The notes: generated from the letters alone by a model not told the origin. Numbered from the stretch's first letter, positions 27,067 to 36,690 are shown. The stretch is DNA of 64,000 bases from Methanolobus vulcani (GCF_900100715.1 NZ_FNCA01000012.1:1-64000); one strand, 5' to 3'. Numbers and translations: made by a program.

Positions 27067-28371
27067 ATGAGCAGTGAAATCACTAAAATGGTCATTGGGA
27101 TCGATGACACTGATTCCAGGGAAGGAATGTGCACCACATATCTATGTGCTCTTTTAAGGGATGAGCTCTCTTCCTTTACAAAACTTATATCAGATCCAAT
27201 ACTTGTGCGCCTTAATCCCACAATTCCTTACAAGACCCGTGGAAATGCATCAGTGGCACTGTTCATTGAATGTGGTGATAGGGAGAGAGTTATCGGGCAC
27301 GTTAAAGAAAAAATAGCTTCAATGGCATGTCTGGACAATGAGAATACTAATCCGGGTGTTGTCTTTGTTGATGAGGAAAAGTTCAATGCTGTCAGGGATA
27401 AGCTACGTTCTTTTTTTAAACGTGCAGTCAAAGATGTGATCACAATAGATGAAGCAAAGGAACTTGTTTCTGAACTAGATCTTGAGTTTCAGGCTTTCAA
27501 GAATGGTAGAGGTCTTATTGGCGCTCTTTCTGCATGCGGAGCCATGCTTGATCCTGAATGGGACCATACTTATGAGTATCTTGCTTACAGGAAAAAAGAT
27601 GTATGGGGTACCAAACGTTCTGTTGATGAAAGCTCTCTTTTTAATGCTGACAGGCAAACATATCCTGACACATGGGATACAGTTGATCTTGTAAACAACA
27701 TTGTAGTCTGCGTACCACATTCAGGTGACCCCGTTCTTTATGGAATAAGAGGGAAGGATGTTTCATCTGTGGAAAAAGCTGCTTCTTTTGTAGTTTCAGA
27801 GCCAGTAGAACGCTTCTGCATCTATCGTACAAATCAGGGAACTGATATGCATTTGATATCAGTTTCATCAATTAGTGAAATTGAGGAAATGCGTTCCTAT
27901 ATTCTGGAAGGTGAGGTTTGTTCAGAACCTGTGACTATCAGGGGTGGACATACAATATTCATTCTTAAAGATACAGCAGGTGATATCATTGACTGTGCTG
28001 CCTTTGAACCAACAAAGAACTTCAGGGAATTAATACGTAAACTAATATCTGGTGACAAGGTGCTTGTTTATGGCAGTGTTACTGAAAATACCATTAACAT
28101 CGAAAAGATAAAGATCACTGACTTGTCACCAGCCTATGAAATTAGAAATCCCCAATGTCCTTCCTGTGGAAAAAGAATGAAATCAGCAGGTTCTGGTCAG
28201 GGTTACAGATGTAAGAAATGTGGAACCAATTCCGAGATTCCTGAAAGAACAGAAATCAAAAGGGATATTGTTCCGGGATTCTATGAAGTTCCACCATGTG
28301 CAAGACGTCATCTTGCAAAACTACTTCTGCGGTTTGAAAATGAGGATCTGCCAGTGTTTCCTGGCAGGTGA
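27067..28371 (+). CDS. tiaS: tRNA(Ile2) 2-agmatinylcytidine synthetase
   Basis: A 434-residue TiaS, the archaeal enzyme that attaches agmatine to C34 of tRNA-Ile(CAU) so that it reads AUA. The family start MVIGIDDTDSREGMCTTYL is seen, followed by the kinase-like and FLD domains (RLNPTIPYKTRGNASVAL), an OB fold (around residues 280-350) and a C-terminal zinc ribbon (CPSCGKRMKSAG and CKKCG). The 3' end has a stem (CTGCCAG/CTGGCAG, 28348-28367) abutting the stop, between convergent genes. Confidence 0.95.
   Translation: MSSEITKMVIGIDDTDSREGMCTTYLCALLRDELSSFTKLISDPILVRLNPTIPYKTRGNASVALFIECGDRERVIGHVKEKIASMACLDNENTNPGVVFVDEEKFNAVRDKLRSFFKRAVKDVITIDEAKELVSELDLEFQAFKNGRGLIGALSACGAMLDPEWDHTYEYLAYRKKDVWGTKRSVDESSLFNADRQTYPDTWDTVDLVNNIVVCVPHSGDPVLYGIRGKDVSSVEKAASFVVSEPVERFCIYRTNQGTDMHLISVSSISEIEEMRSYILEGEVCSEPVTIRGGHTIFILKDTAGDIIDCAAFEPTKNFRELIRKLISGDKVLVYGSVTENTINIEKIKITDLSPAYEIRNPQCPSCGKRMKSAGSGQGYRCKKCGTNSEIPERTEIKRDIVPGFYEVPPCARRHLAKLLLRFENEDLPVFPGR
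28348..28367. terminator. Hairpin at the end of tiaS
   Basis: CTGCCAG and CTGGCAG form a 7-bp stem with a 6-base loop (TGTTTC), ending two bases before the stop codon. No T run follows; end-signal function is uncertain. Confidence 0.3.
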
Positions 28372-28388
28372 ATGAATTTAACTTCAAT

Positions 28389-29168
28389 TTATCTTAGTGA
28401 TTTTAGCTCTGCTATTGGAGCAGATTTCTGTTTGTGCAGGTTTGCATTAATTCTTTTGAGAACTGAATCTCTTTGAGTTACACTCATTCCAAGAGTATTC
28501 TGGGCTACCTGAGGCGTTTCACCTTCAAGTAAAAGCGCAAGGAACCTGTCTACAAGTTCATATGTTATTCCAAGCTCGTCCTCATCTGTCTGGTCAGCCC
28601 AGAGCCTTGCAGACGGAGCTTTGGTGATTATGTCTTCCGGAACTCCCATAAGCTTTGACATTTCCCTTACCTCTGTTTTGTAAAGGTCACCTATGGGTTC
28701 AAGGTCAACTCCTCCGTCACCGTATTTAGTGAAGTATCCTAGAAGAATTTCAGTTTTATTACCGGTTCCCATAACCATTCTGGACATAATATTTGCATAA
28801 TAATAGAGAACTGACATTCTTATTCTGGCTTTGAGATTACCGTTGGCTTGGGAGTTTGCCTCTGAACCTTCAGGAATTGAGTTAAGATATCCTGCAAGTA
28901 TTTCCGATATGTCAACAGTCTTGAATTCAATTCCAAGTCTTTCTGCAACTTCAGTGGCATCCAGTACATCCTCGGCAGGTGTCAGAGTGAGTTCAGGCAT
29001 GTGTATTCCTAGAACATTTTCCTTTCCAAGGGCTTCAACTGTCAGATAGGCTGTAAGTGCTGAATCGATTCCTCCACTAAGACCTACAACAGCACCTTTT
29101 ACGCCTGCTTCTGTTGTTTTATCTCTTATGAACTCAACTATGATGTCTTTAGCTTTTGAAATATCCAT
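28389..29168 (-). CDS. nadE: NH3-dependent NAD+ synthetase
   Basis: A 259-residue NadE that amidates nicotinate adenine dinucleotide to NAD+. ATP-binding P-loop LSGGIDSALTAYL, the KARIRMSVLYYYAN and GTGNKTEILLGYFTKYGDGG blocks and the SARLWADQTDEDELG motif are all present. It lacks a glutaminase domain, so it uses ammonia. Convergent with tiaS, 48 bases after the KaiC-like gene at 29216. Confidence 0.96.
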   Translation of the reverse strand: MDISKAKDIIVEFIRDKTTEAGVKGAVVGLSGGIDSALTAYLTVEALGKENVLGIHMPELTLTPAEDVLDATEVAERLGIEFKTVDISEILAGYLNSIPEGSEANSQANGNLKARIRMSVLYYYANIMSRMVMGTGNKTEILLGYFTKYGDGGVDLEPIGDLYKTEVREMSKLMGVPEDIITKAPSARLWADQTDEDELGITYELVDRFLALLLEGETPQVAQNTLGMSVTQRDSVLKRINANLHKQKSAPIAELKSLR

Positions 29169-29215
29169 TTTTATCAGCCCTGGCAGTGTTTAATTGAGAA
29201 TGTTCCCAATAATAT

Positions 29216-29923
29216 TTATTTATTGGTCTTTGCGTGTGACAGTTTAATCCCCTGTCCTGTTATGTTATAGTTTAGTATCTCAAGTGAGATCTCTGTATCT
29301 CGCATTTTAGGAATGTAAATGAATCTTTCCATTTTGCCGGTATAGGGATTTTCCTTAATCATCAAACGGATGGTTCCGCTAGTAGAATATTCAGATATCC
29401 TGTGAGTGAGTTCATGTGCAGTTTCATCCATTATTATCAGAGAAGTCCATTTTGATTCAGAGAACAGATAAATGAGGGTATCCAGTTTATCCCTGAATAC
29501 ATTCAGTTCTTCTCCTATTGAAAAAGTACCAATGTTATCAATGACAACTACCTCGATGTCTTCAGGAATGATATATTTGATATTGCGTGGATCACTGGTA
29601 TTTGTGATAATATTTGCGTACTTATCTTCCATACCCTCTATTCTTTTTTCAAGCACACGTATCATTGTAAGCTGGTTGCTTTCTACAAAAGGTTCAATGT
29701 CAAGTCCAACAGTTTTCCCATGCCGCACTATCTTTTCAGGAGTTTCTTCAGTTGCCAGCATTGCACATTTTTTCCCTTCCATGCATGCATTGTAAAGAAA
29801 GTGCAACCCAAATATTGTTTTACCTGTGCCGGACTCTCCTGTTAATAAATAAGACTCCCCTGCAGGAAATCCTCCCTGTATTCTCTTATCTATCTCAGGA
29901 ATTCCTGTAGATATCCTTTCCAT
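29216..29923 (-). CDS. KaiC/RadA-like ATPase (second of a tandem pair)
   Basis: A 235-residue single-domain RecA-fold ATPase. Walker A is GESGTGKTIFGLHFLYNA; Walker B-like VVIDNIGTFSIG follows; the ending ENPYTGKMERFIYIPKMRDTEISLEI is a conserved family tail. Such proteins in archaea resemble FlaH and GvpD, and act in signalling or as assembly motors; the role here is unknown. Start at 29923 with GTGGTG seven bases upstream. Roughly 60 percent identical by eye to its neighbour at 30002, so a local duplication. Confidence 0.88.
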   Translation of the reverse strand: MERISTGIPEIDKRIQGGFPAGESYLLTGESGTGKTIFGLHFLYNACMEGKKCAMLATEETPEKIVRHGKTVGLDIEPFVESNQLTMIRVLEKRIEGMEDKYANIITNTSDPRNIKYIIPEDIEVVVIDNIGTFSIGEELNVFRDKLDTLIYLFSESKWTSLIIMDETAHELTHRISEYSTSGTIRLMIKENPYTGKMERFIYIPKMRDTEISLEILNYNITGQGIKLSHAKTNK

Positions 29924-30001
29924 AATTAACACCACGTTTTTCTTAGTAAAATCTGATACATGTCACATAAATAGTAGCTTCAATAACCACAGAACTTTCT
30001 C

Positions 30002-30712
30002 TTATCTATTGATCTTTGGTGAAAATAACGTGATCCCTTCTTCAGTAATATCGTAATTGATCAGTTCCAGAGTGATCTTTGTTCCTCTCATCTTAGGAAT
30101 GAACATGAACCTTTCCATCTTACCTGTGTAAGGGTTTTCTTTGAACATCAGTTTGATGGTCCCATAAGTGGAATATTCAGCGATATTATGCGTAAACTCA
30201 TGTGCTGCAGCATCCATTATCATGAGTGAGGTTCTCTTTTGTGTGGAAAGCAGGAATGAAAGTACTTCAAGTTCTTCTTTGAATGTTTTAAGATTCACTC
30301 CGATGGAAAATGTTCCCAGGTTGTCAACAACAATTACGTTCACATCATCATCAATTATATGGGCAAGGTTATTCAGTGTGTCAATATTCATAAATGTGTA
30401 GCTGTCCGGATCTTCTTCCATATTCATTACTCTCATCTCAAAGAAACGTATCATTGTAAGTTGTTTGTTCTCAATGAATGGTTCCAGATCAAACCCGATA
30501 GCTTTTCCATGCTCTACTATCTTTTCCGGAGTTTCCTCTGTTGCCAACATGATACATTTTTTCCCTTCAAGACAGGCATTGTACAGGAATTGCATTCCAA
30601 ATATTGTTTTTCCTGTACCGGGTTTACCTGTGATGAGAATGCATTCCCCTTCAGGGAACCCTCCCTGTAATCTTTTGTCAAGGTTCCTGATGCCGCTAGA
30701 TATTCTTGCCAT
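30002..30712 (-). CDS. KaiC/RadA-like ATPase (first of a tandem pair)
   Basis: A 236-residue paralogue of the gene at 29216. Walker A GKPGTGKTIFGMQFLYNA, Walker B-like VVVDNLGTFSIG and the same tail (ENPYTGKMERFMFIPKMRGTKITLEL). The start follows GAGGAAC. Separated from its paralogue by 78 bases with TATA-like sequence, so each may have its own promoter. Divergent from Nob1. Confidence 0.88.
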   Translation of the reverse strand: MARISSGIRNLDKRLQGGFPEGECILITGKPGTGKTIFGMQFLYNACLEGKKCIMLATEETPEKIVEHGKAIGFDLEPFIENKQLTMIRFFEMRVMNMEEDPDSYTFMNIDTLNNLAHIIDDDVNVIVVDNLGTFSIGVNLKTFKEELEVLSFLLSTQKRTSLMIMDAAAHEFTHNIAEYSTYGTIKLMFKENPYTGKMERFMFIPKMRGTKITLELINYDITEEGITLFSPKINR

Positions 30713-30824
30713 GAAATGTTCCTCTTGAGTTTATATGTATTTACAAGTATATATTCAATTGTGTAACAATTGCAACAACGCTGGACAAAGAATTAATCTA
30801 TATTCAGAAAGTATCTGGCATTAT

Positions 30825-31304
30825 ATGGAGTACTACATCGCAGATTCTGCAGTCTTTATCATGGGTAGCGGAATAGAACCTTATCGTATCATAACCATAC
30901 CTTCAGTTGTAAATGAGCTGAAAAGCAGCGAGGCTGCAATGCGTTTTGATCTTGCCCGGGAAAGTGGTGCAAGGGTTGAAATGCCAGAGGATTCTTTCCG
31001 CGAAAAGATCCTGCAGGTTGCCAACGAGACAAAAGACTGTGAAGAATTGTCCTCAACTGACATTGATATATTAGCCAAAGCTCTTGAATACAAAGGAAAT
31101 TCAGTTCTTCTGACCGATGACTATGCAGTCCAGAATGTCGCAAAGGTCCTGGGACTTGAAGTAAAACCCGTGGCACAGAAAAGGATCAAGGATGTTCTGG
31201 TGTGGCAAAAGCAGTGTACAGGCTGCCGGAGGAAATTTGACAGCGGTGATGTATGTCCTGTTTGTGGTTCTCCCTTGAAGAAAAGACGCAAAAGAAAAAT
31301 ATAA
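30825..31304 (+). CDS. nob1: Archaeal Nob1-type PIN endonuclease with zinc ribbon
   Basis: A 159-residue protein: an N-terminal PIN domain (MEYYIADSAVFI, with acidic active-site residues in ADS, STDIDILAKAL and LTDDYAVQN) and a C-terminal zinc ribbon (CTGCRRKFDSGDVCPVCG), ending in a basic tail. Nob1 trims the 3' end of 16S rRNA precursor. The ATG at 30825 is chosen since the PIN fold begins there; the frame upstream is not protein-like. Next to gfcR on the same strand. Confidence 0.9.
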   Translation: MEYYIADSAVFIMGSGIEPYRIITIPSVVNELKSSEAAMRFDLARESGARVEMPEDSFREKILQVANETKDCEELSSTDIDILAKALEYKGNSVLLTDDYAVQNVAKVLGLEVKPVAQKRIKDVLVWQKQCTGCRRKFDSGDVCPVCGSPLKKRRKRKI

Positions 31305-31357
31305 CATCTCTGTTGATATATTACATATAAGGTTAAAGATGAATATACGGGATACAT

Positions 31358-31969
31358 ATGAAGAATATTGATAAATTGATCCAAAAAGCCCTTGAATTGC
31401 AGGCAAATGGTCTTGTTACAAGGCAAATTGCAGATGAGCTTAACGTTTCCCGGGAAACCGTCACATGGCTTCTGACCCGCGCAAAAAAGGAAGAAGTTTC
31501 CTCTGCACCAAAAGACATTTCTGTCAACTGGAGCAGCATAGGAAAGAGTGCATTCAGGATGCGTCATGTAGGAATTGCCATGTGTGACATGGTCCTTGAT
31601 ACAGTAGAAGCAACGGGCAATGAAATTGATCTGGTGGTAGGAATTGGCCTTAGCGGAGTACCTCTTGCAAGCCTGATTGCAGAAGAGCTCAACACCGAAC
31701 TTTCAGTTTACCATGCTTACAATGAGCAGGGCGATGATTCCAAGCTTAATGGTGCCTTCAGCAGGAACTTTGCCGGTATCAAAGGAAAGAAATGCATCAT
31801 AGTGGACGATGTAATTACAACCGGTAACACAATGGCTGATGTTGTAACACATCTGCGTAGTTCAGGTGCCAAACCTCTGGCAATTGCCGTACTTGTGGAC
31901 AAGAGTGGCTCAGAGACCCTCTCCGAAGTGCCTGTGCACTCTCTTGTACGCATCACACGTGTAGACTGA
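31358..31969 (+). CDS. gfcR: PRTase-like transcriptional regulator GfcR (orotate phosphoribosyltransferase-like)
   Basis: A 203-residue protein with an N-terminal helix-turn-helix ([20 protein letters not shown]) and a type I phosphoribosyltransferase fold with the PRPP loop [12 protein letters not shown]. In haloarchaea the homologue GfcR controls central carbon and sugar metabolism genes; in methanogens the target is unknown. It lies 53 bases after nob1. The annotation pyrE-like is common, but the HTH shows a regulatory role. Confidence 0.88.
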   Translation: MKNIDKLIQKALELQANGLVTRQIADELNVSRETVTWLLTRAKKEEVSSAPKDISVNWSSIGKSAFRMRHVGIAMCDMVLDTVEATGNEIDLVVGIGLSGVPLASLIAEELNTELSVYHAYNEQGDDSKLNGAFSRNFAGIKGKKCIIVDDVITTGNTMADVVTHLRSSGAKPLAIAVLVDKSGSETLSEVPVHSLVRITRVD

Positions 31970-31999
31970 TTAAAAAAGAAATTATTTTTTTGTATTTCA

Positions 32000-32021
32000 G
32001 TAGGAGTTATTCAACTCCTAC
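32000..32021. terminator. Hairpin overlapping the stop codon of the DHH gene
   Basis: GTAGGAGTT and AACTCCTAC form a perfect 9-bp stem with an ATTC loop; the stop of the minus-strand DHH gene (32007-32009) is inside. A stretch of T lies on the plus side at 31984-31991, so it may end transcription of both convergent genes. Confidence 0.5.
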
Positions 32022-34130
32022 GGAACCTATTTTTTCAACAAGTTTAGAAAGCACTTCTGTGCGCATACCCTGCACGAATTTGATACTTCCGACTACCAGG
32101 TGTCCTCCACCGTTGACACCGCCACCTTGCACTTCCTCATAGAGTTCCCTTACCATCTGTGGTATGTTCATCAGAACCCCTTTTGAGCGGATTACAGCAA
32201 AGTCCGGTCCGTACCCTATGGTTACGACAGGTTTGCCATCGTATTTCTTACAAAGTTTGTCGTGGACTTCACCTGATGTCTTTCCTGGTGGTGGGAATGT
32301 GAATGTATGTGCATAGTTCTCCACATCAAGGACATTAAGGATTGCTCCATTTGGAAGGTCCTGGGATTTCACATGTGCCATACAGACATCCATCTGTTCG
32401 GCTATCATCTCGTTTGCCTGTTCGCAAAGCACATTGACAAGGTTCTTGTGTACCGTGTGGTCACCAAAATCCAAGATATCATCAACAATACCTTTTCCAG
32501 TGTTGAACTTAAGCCAATATGCTGCAAAATCAAGGGCAAGTGCCATGTCTCTCAGGTTCTGCTCGGTATACTTATCAGATACAAGTTCTATGTATCTCTT
32601 TGCCTCTTCCGCTTCTGAGCGGTCACCAAGAGCAGCTACTGCAGGAAGGTGTCTTATCTCGTTCTCAACGTTAACGTTAATCATGCGTGCCACTTCGGTA
32701 CAGAGCATACCTGCTGTCATACCAAAGTCTCCTCCGACGTGTGCAGGGTTAACATGGGTTAACAGGTATTCATCAACCACATCGTCAGGGTGATGGTGGT
32801 CCATGACTATCATCTGGATGCCGTATACCTTTGCCTGCTTCATTGCAGCCACGTTCTCGTTGGATGATCCATTATCCACACTTATGACAAGGGGCATCTT
32901 CTGTCCATGTCTTGCCACATCTTCAAGGGCAAAGCCTATATCACGAACTACATCGGTCACTTCATAGAACGGTGCTTTTGAAGGCGCACGTTTGTAGAAG
33001 TAATATTCCCCGTCAGCTCCATTTACTTCTTTAATCAGAGGGATGATGGCTTTCTCAATTGACATTGCAGCAGTCATACCATCAGCATCTGCATGGTGGC
33101 GCAAAAGTATAGGCGTGGATTTAATGATCGCCTTTCTGATTTCCTTTGCAGCCTTTTTCATGATTGGCCTGAGATTTTCAAGAACCTCACTCTCTACCAT
33201 GAATTCAATCTCATAAGGCTCTGCTCTTTTGTCGATAGCATCTTCTATACGCTGGAGGATCTCAGCTTCCTGTGGTCCGCTCAGCTTTTTAAGACTCTGG
33301 ATCTCAAGCTGGAAACTGTCACCACGGGCTGTTATTTCCCCAGTGGCTGCAACGATCATATCAGCTTCTATTTCAGGATAAGCTCTCTCTCCTGCGCTCT
33401 CAAAGGCAGCACCGGAAACCTGTCCTGTTTCATCTGCAATTGTGAATATGGTAGGTCCTGCAGTCTGCTTGATCTGTATTACCTCTCCCTGCACCTTTAC
33501 TTTCTTACCCACCATCTTTGACATTTCGCTGGCAAGTATAATAGGAAGCTTCTTCTCAAGTTCAATGGTCTGGTATTCTTTCAGTTTACGTGGAACCAGA
33601 TCCATTTTTCCTCTTGGTTTTATCTCCTTTAAGCTAACAATGACATCCTCGCCAACTTCCAGGGTTCCATTCATGTTACTGGAATGAATAAGGCCCCTAA
33701 GATTGGAATTAAGGTCAACGAAAACACCGAAATCGGCAATGTTTCTCACTGTTGCATGGTACATTTTCCCGACTTCAAGCTCATCAAGGGTGCATGTGTT
33801 GTCAAGTTTGTAAACGATCTGCTTCTTTGCGCATGACTGGCATACCTCATCTCCATCATAAAGTCGGTCCATTTCTGTTCCACATACCTTGCATTTGTAA
33901 AATACGCCTTTACCAGAGCATGCAGCACATTTTTCTCTCTCTTCTATTTCTCCTGTCCCGCCACAGTTGTTGCAGGAAGAACCATTTTTCAAGAAATTAG
34001 CCATGTCCTTCTCAGAAAGCTTCATTAGATCTACGGACTTTGATTTTCCTGTCCCTTTGCACTCGGGGCATTTGGTAGTGCCTGTTACACTATAGCCTTT
34101 CCCGTTGCATTCATTACATTTCTCGCTCAT
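32007..34130 (-). CDS. DHH phosphoesterase with DnaJ-type zinc fingers, S1 and OB domains
   Basis: A 707-residue archaeal RecJ-like protein. In order: CXXCXGXG zinc motifs (CNECNGKGY, CPECKGTGK, CNNCGGTGE, CAACSGKGV), a zinc pair, an S1 domain (FGVFVDLNSNLRGLIHSS, about residues 125-190), an OB nucleic-acid domain (around 200-280), then the DHH core with HADADG, VSVDNGSS and MDHHHPDD, and a DHHA1 end (GGGVNGGGH). It likely acts as a single-strand exonuclease in DNA repair or RNA turnover. The start at 34130 (MSEKCNE) is used because upstream residues are not protein-like. Confidence 0.9.
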   Translation of the reverse strand: MSEKCNECNGKGYSVTGTTKCPECKGTGKSKSVDLMKLSEKDMANFLKNGSSCNNCGGTGEIEEREKCAACSGKGVFYKCKVCGTEMDRLYDGDEVCQSCAKKQIVYKLDNTCTLDELEVGKMYHATVRNIADFGVFVDLNSNLRGLIHSSNMNGTLEVGEDVIVSLKEIKPRGKMDLVPRKLKEYQTIELEKKLPIILASEMSKMVGKKVKVQGEVIQIKQTAGPTIFTIADETGQVSGAAFESAGERAYPEIEADMIVAATGEITARGDSFQLEIQSLKKLSGPQEAEILQRIEDAIDKRAEPYEIEFMVESEVLENLRPIMKKAAKEIRKAIIKSTPILLRHHADADGMTAAMSIEKAIIPLIKEVNGADGEYYFYKRAPSKAPFYEVTDVVRDIGFALEDVARHGQKMPLVISVDNGSSNENVAAMKQAKVYGIQMIVMDHHHPDDVVDEYLLTHVNPAHVGGDFGMTAGMLCTEVARMINVNVENEIRHLPAVAALGDRSEAEEAKRYIELVSDKYTEQNLRDMALALDFAAYWLKFNTGKGIVDDILDFGDHTVHKNLVNVLCEQANEMIAEQMDVCMAHVKSQDLPNGAILNVLDVENYAHTFTFPPPGKTSGEVHDKLCKKYDGKPVVTIGYGPDFAVIRSKGVLMNIPQMVRELYEEVQGGGVNGGGHLVVGSIKFVQGMRTEVLSKLVEKIGSVGVE

Positions 34131-34536
34131 TGTATCTAGTCTTAGATAGTATATATTGGATTTATGTGTTTGCTTGTTATCTTGATTGGTGAAAAACAAA
34201 ATATTTATATTGTCTATTTATATATTCTTCTCAGCATATCGTTTTTCTACAGTTTGTTTGAAATTATTAACGTCAAAATCAATCACATTAATAAACGATA
34301 AATGAGTTCTATTATCTGTTGGGTCTGAAATGTTATTTCAATAATAACAATGCTTTCATGCTTTCGTGTACATCCCCTCAAACAAGTACTCAGACCCAGC
34401 CTTCTATATCTTTTCTATTGTTTTAATTTCCTGAAGCGATGATTTTGTACTCTCTCCACCGGCATATTTTTAAGAAGTAGGCTCTTTATATCTATTTAAT
34501 AAGTTCTCTGTTTCTTCTTCAGGAGAGTGGCAAAAT
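34131..34536. other. Long intergenic region with an RNA hairpin candidate
   Basis: A 406-base AT-rich gap between divergent genes. On the minus side are TATA-like boxes around 34200-34226 for the DHH gene. On the plus side the slipin gene has a TATA box (TTTATATCTATTTAAT, near 34486-34501) and AGGAG ribosome site (34522). In the middle is a long hairpin (34319-34399). No protein gene seen. Confidence 0.5.
34319..34399. ncRNA. Long hairpin, possible small RNA or regulatory element
   Basis: TTGGGTCTGA (34319-34328) pairs with TCAGACCCAG (34390-34399). Inside is a second small hairpin (GTTATTTCAATAATAAC, 34332-34348) and a C/T-rich loop. T-rich sequence follows at 34400-34430 on the plus strand. 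No known family recognised; the strand is not certain. Confidence 0.35.
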
Positions 34537-35301
34537 ATGGCTTTAATCGACATTATTTTTCCGTTAGCTATAGTGGCAGTTCTCATATTGTCCAAAGCTA
34601 TCAAGATCGTTAATGAATATGAACGTGTAGTAATCTTCCGTCTGGGAAGGTTAAGTGGAGTTAAAGGCCCTGGTCTGTTCCTTATTATCCCAATAATTGA
34701 TACGGTTGTAAAGATAGACCTACGTGTAATAGCAATTGATGTACCAAAACAGGCTGTGATCACCAGGGATAATGTAACAGTGGCAGTTGATGCTGTTGTC
34801 TACTATCAGGTAGTTGACCCTTCCAGGGCAGTCAATGAAGTTGAGAACTTCAGGTACGCAACTGCAATGCTCTCACAGACGACCCTCAGGGACGTTATAG
34901 GTCAGCTTGAACTTGATGACGTACTTTCCAACAGGGAAGATGTCAACAGGAACATTCAGGAGCAGCTTGACATTTCCACTGATCCGTGGGGTATCAAGGT
35001 TACCGGTGTGACCCTGCGAGATGTAAGTATTGATGAGACAATGCTTCGTGCCATTGCAAAGCAGGCAGAGGCAGAGCGTGAGAAGCGTTCACGTATCATT
35101 CTTGCAGACGGTGAATTCATTGCTGCTACAAAGATGAAAGATGCGGCACGTCTTTATGAGGAAGTACCTGTTGCAATCAAACTCAGGGAATTGCAGACAT
35201 ATGCTGAAATAGCAAGGGAAAAGAACATGATTGTTGTGGCCAACTCCGCGAATGTTGGAGAAGTTGCAGCTCTTTCAAAGGCATTTGCCAAGAAAGAGTG
35301 A
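34537..35301 (+). CDS. SPFH/stomatin-like membrane protein (slipin)
   Basis: A 254-residue protein: one N-terminal membrane helix (IIFPLAIVAVLILSKAI), then the SPFH domain (EYERVVIFRLGRLSGVKGPGLFLIIP ... VDLRVIAID), and a coiled alanine-rich tail. It likely scaffolds membrane microdomains and forms a pair with the NfeD protease at 35313, a gene pair conserved across prokaryotes. AGGAG ribosome site precedes the start. Confidence 0.95.
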   Translation: MALIDIIFPLAIVAVLILSKAIKIVNEYERVVIFRLGRLSGVKGPGLFLIIPIIDTVVKIDLRVIAIDVPKQAVITRDNVTVAVDAVVYYQVVDPSRAVNEVENFRYATAMLSQTTLRDVIGQLELDDVLSNREDVNRNIQEQLDISTDPWGIKVTGVTLRDVSIDETMLRAIAKQAEAEREKRSRIILADGEFIAATKMKDAARLYEEVPVAIKLRELQTYAEIAREKNMIVVANSANVGEVAALSKAFAKKE

Positions 35302-35312
35302 TTGGAGGAATC

Positions 35313-36662
35313 ATGTTACATAAGTGCCGGTCATACCTGAGCACTTTTCTTTTTTTAACATTGCTCTTATCTCTGTTCTCAGGTAATGCATGTGCTGCAG
35401 GACAACAGAAGGTTCTGGTTGTTGATATCTCGGATTCCATCACTCCTGTAACTGATAATATTGTAGCGGATGCTATTGCTTTTGCAGAAAATGGTGACTA
35501 TGAAGCTCTTGTTATTACTCTCAATACTCCCGGTGGTAACCTCGATGAAACCCTGAAAATAATCGAGCAAATTGCTGCAACTGATGTGCCGGTAATAGGA
35601 TATGTCTATCCCGAAGGGACTAAAGCATGGTCTGCCGGTACTTTGATACTCATCAGCACTGACGTTGCTGCAATGGCACCTTATACTATTATAGGTTCTG
35701 CGCAGCCGGTTGCAGTGACTGCAACTGGTAGTGAGCCTATAGAAGATGATAAGATCATCAATGCCATTGTCAAAAGGGCTACGGAGAATGCAAAAATGCA
35801 TGGTCGTAACGAGACGGCGGCAGAGGAATTCATAACAAAGAACCTGAACCTTGATCCTGAAACAGCTCTTGATTACGGGGTCATCGAATATGTTGCATCG
35901 GATATTCCGGATCTTCTGACACAGGTTAATGGAATAGAAGTAAAAGGAAAGGTTCTTGACACGGATGGTGCGTCTATTACTTATTATGAACCATCTCTGA
36001 GACTGGCTTTCATGGGAATAATCTCCAATCCACTTGTTTCCTCGATGCTTCTGCTTCTCGGTGTTTATGCAATTATACTTGGAATTTCACACCCAGGCTT
36101 TGGTGCTGAATTATTCGGTTTGATTGCTATTGCTCTGGGACTTATCGGAACCGGGTTTGATGTGAATGTAGGTGCACTGTTCCTTGTTGTCGCCGGTGTG
36201 ATCCTGTTGGTACTTGAATTCCAGGCTCCCGGATTCGGGGTCTTTGGGATTGCAGGTTTTGTATGTATAATAGCAGGCAGCATTTTGCTGGTTCCTACTG
36301 ATTTTCCAAATAACTACACTCCGGCAGAATTCCAGCGTTCGCTGATAATATCCGTAGCAACGCCGACAATAGTAATCGGACTTTTCTTTGTGTTCATCAT
36401 TTACAAGGTATTTGAGGTCAGGAGGAAGAAACCACTGTTTGGTGAACTTATTGGCGACATGGCTCTAGCACTTGAACCAATTGGAAACGGTCAGACAGGA
36501 TACGTTCTGCACAGGGGACAACACTGGAAAGCACGTTCATCTGACATAATTGAAAAAGATGACAAGGTAACGATTCTTGAAAAAGACGGTGTTGTACTTG
36601 TGGTTGAGAAATTGAAAGATAAATCAAAGCCTGAAAATCAGGTTGATGATGAGGTAAATTAA
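35313..36662 (+). CDS. nfeD: NfeD family membrane serine protease (ClpP class)
   Basis: A 449-residue long-form NfeD: signal peptide, a ClpP-like serine protease domain with NTPGGNLDETL (oxyanion) and SAGT carrying the catalytic Ser, and a Lys in the NAKMHGR region; then four membrane segments (about residues 230-340) and a C-terminal soluble OB-fold NfeD domain. The start at 35313 follows GGAGG. It is thought to cleave the C terminus of the SPFH partner made just upstream. Confidence 0.93.
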   Translation: MLHKCRSYLSTFLFLTLLLSLFSGNACAAGQQKVLVVDISDSITPVTDNIVADAIAFAENGDYEALVITLNTPGGNLDETLKIIEQIAATDVPVIGYVYPEGTKAWSAGTLILISTDVAAMAPYTIIGSAQPVAVTATGSEPIEDDKIINAIVKRATENAKMHGRNETAAEEFITKNLNLDPETALDYGVIEYVASDIPDLLTQVNGIEVKGKVLDTDGASITYYEPSLRLAFMGIISNPLVSSMLLLLGVYAIILGISHPGFGAELFGLIAIALGLIGTGFDVNVGALFLVVAGVILLVLEFQAPGFGVFGIAGFVCIIAGSILLVPTDFPNNYTPAEFQRSLIISVATPTIVIGLFFVFIIYKVFEVRRKKPLFGELIGDMALALEPIGNGQTGYVLHRGQHWKARSSDIIEKDDKVTILEKDGVVLVVEKLKDKSKPENQVDDEVN

Positions 36663-36690
36663 AAATAGAATGTGGAGTTTCAAGTTTTAG

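Noticed and set aside
27228-27443. Minus-strand ORF inside tiaS, and many similar reverse-strand frames
   Set aside because: They lie fully within well-supported genes and show shadow composition (Ser, Leu and Pro-rich) without motifs.
34131-34536. CRISPR or repeat array in the long gap
   Set aside because: No direct repeats at regular spacing; only the single hairpin is seen. No CRISPR array was seen anywhere in the window.
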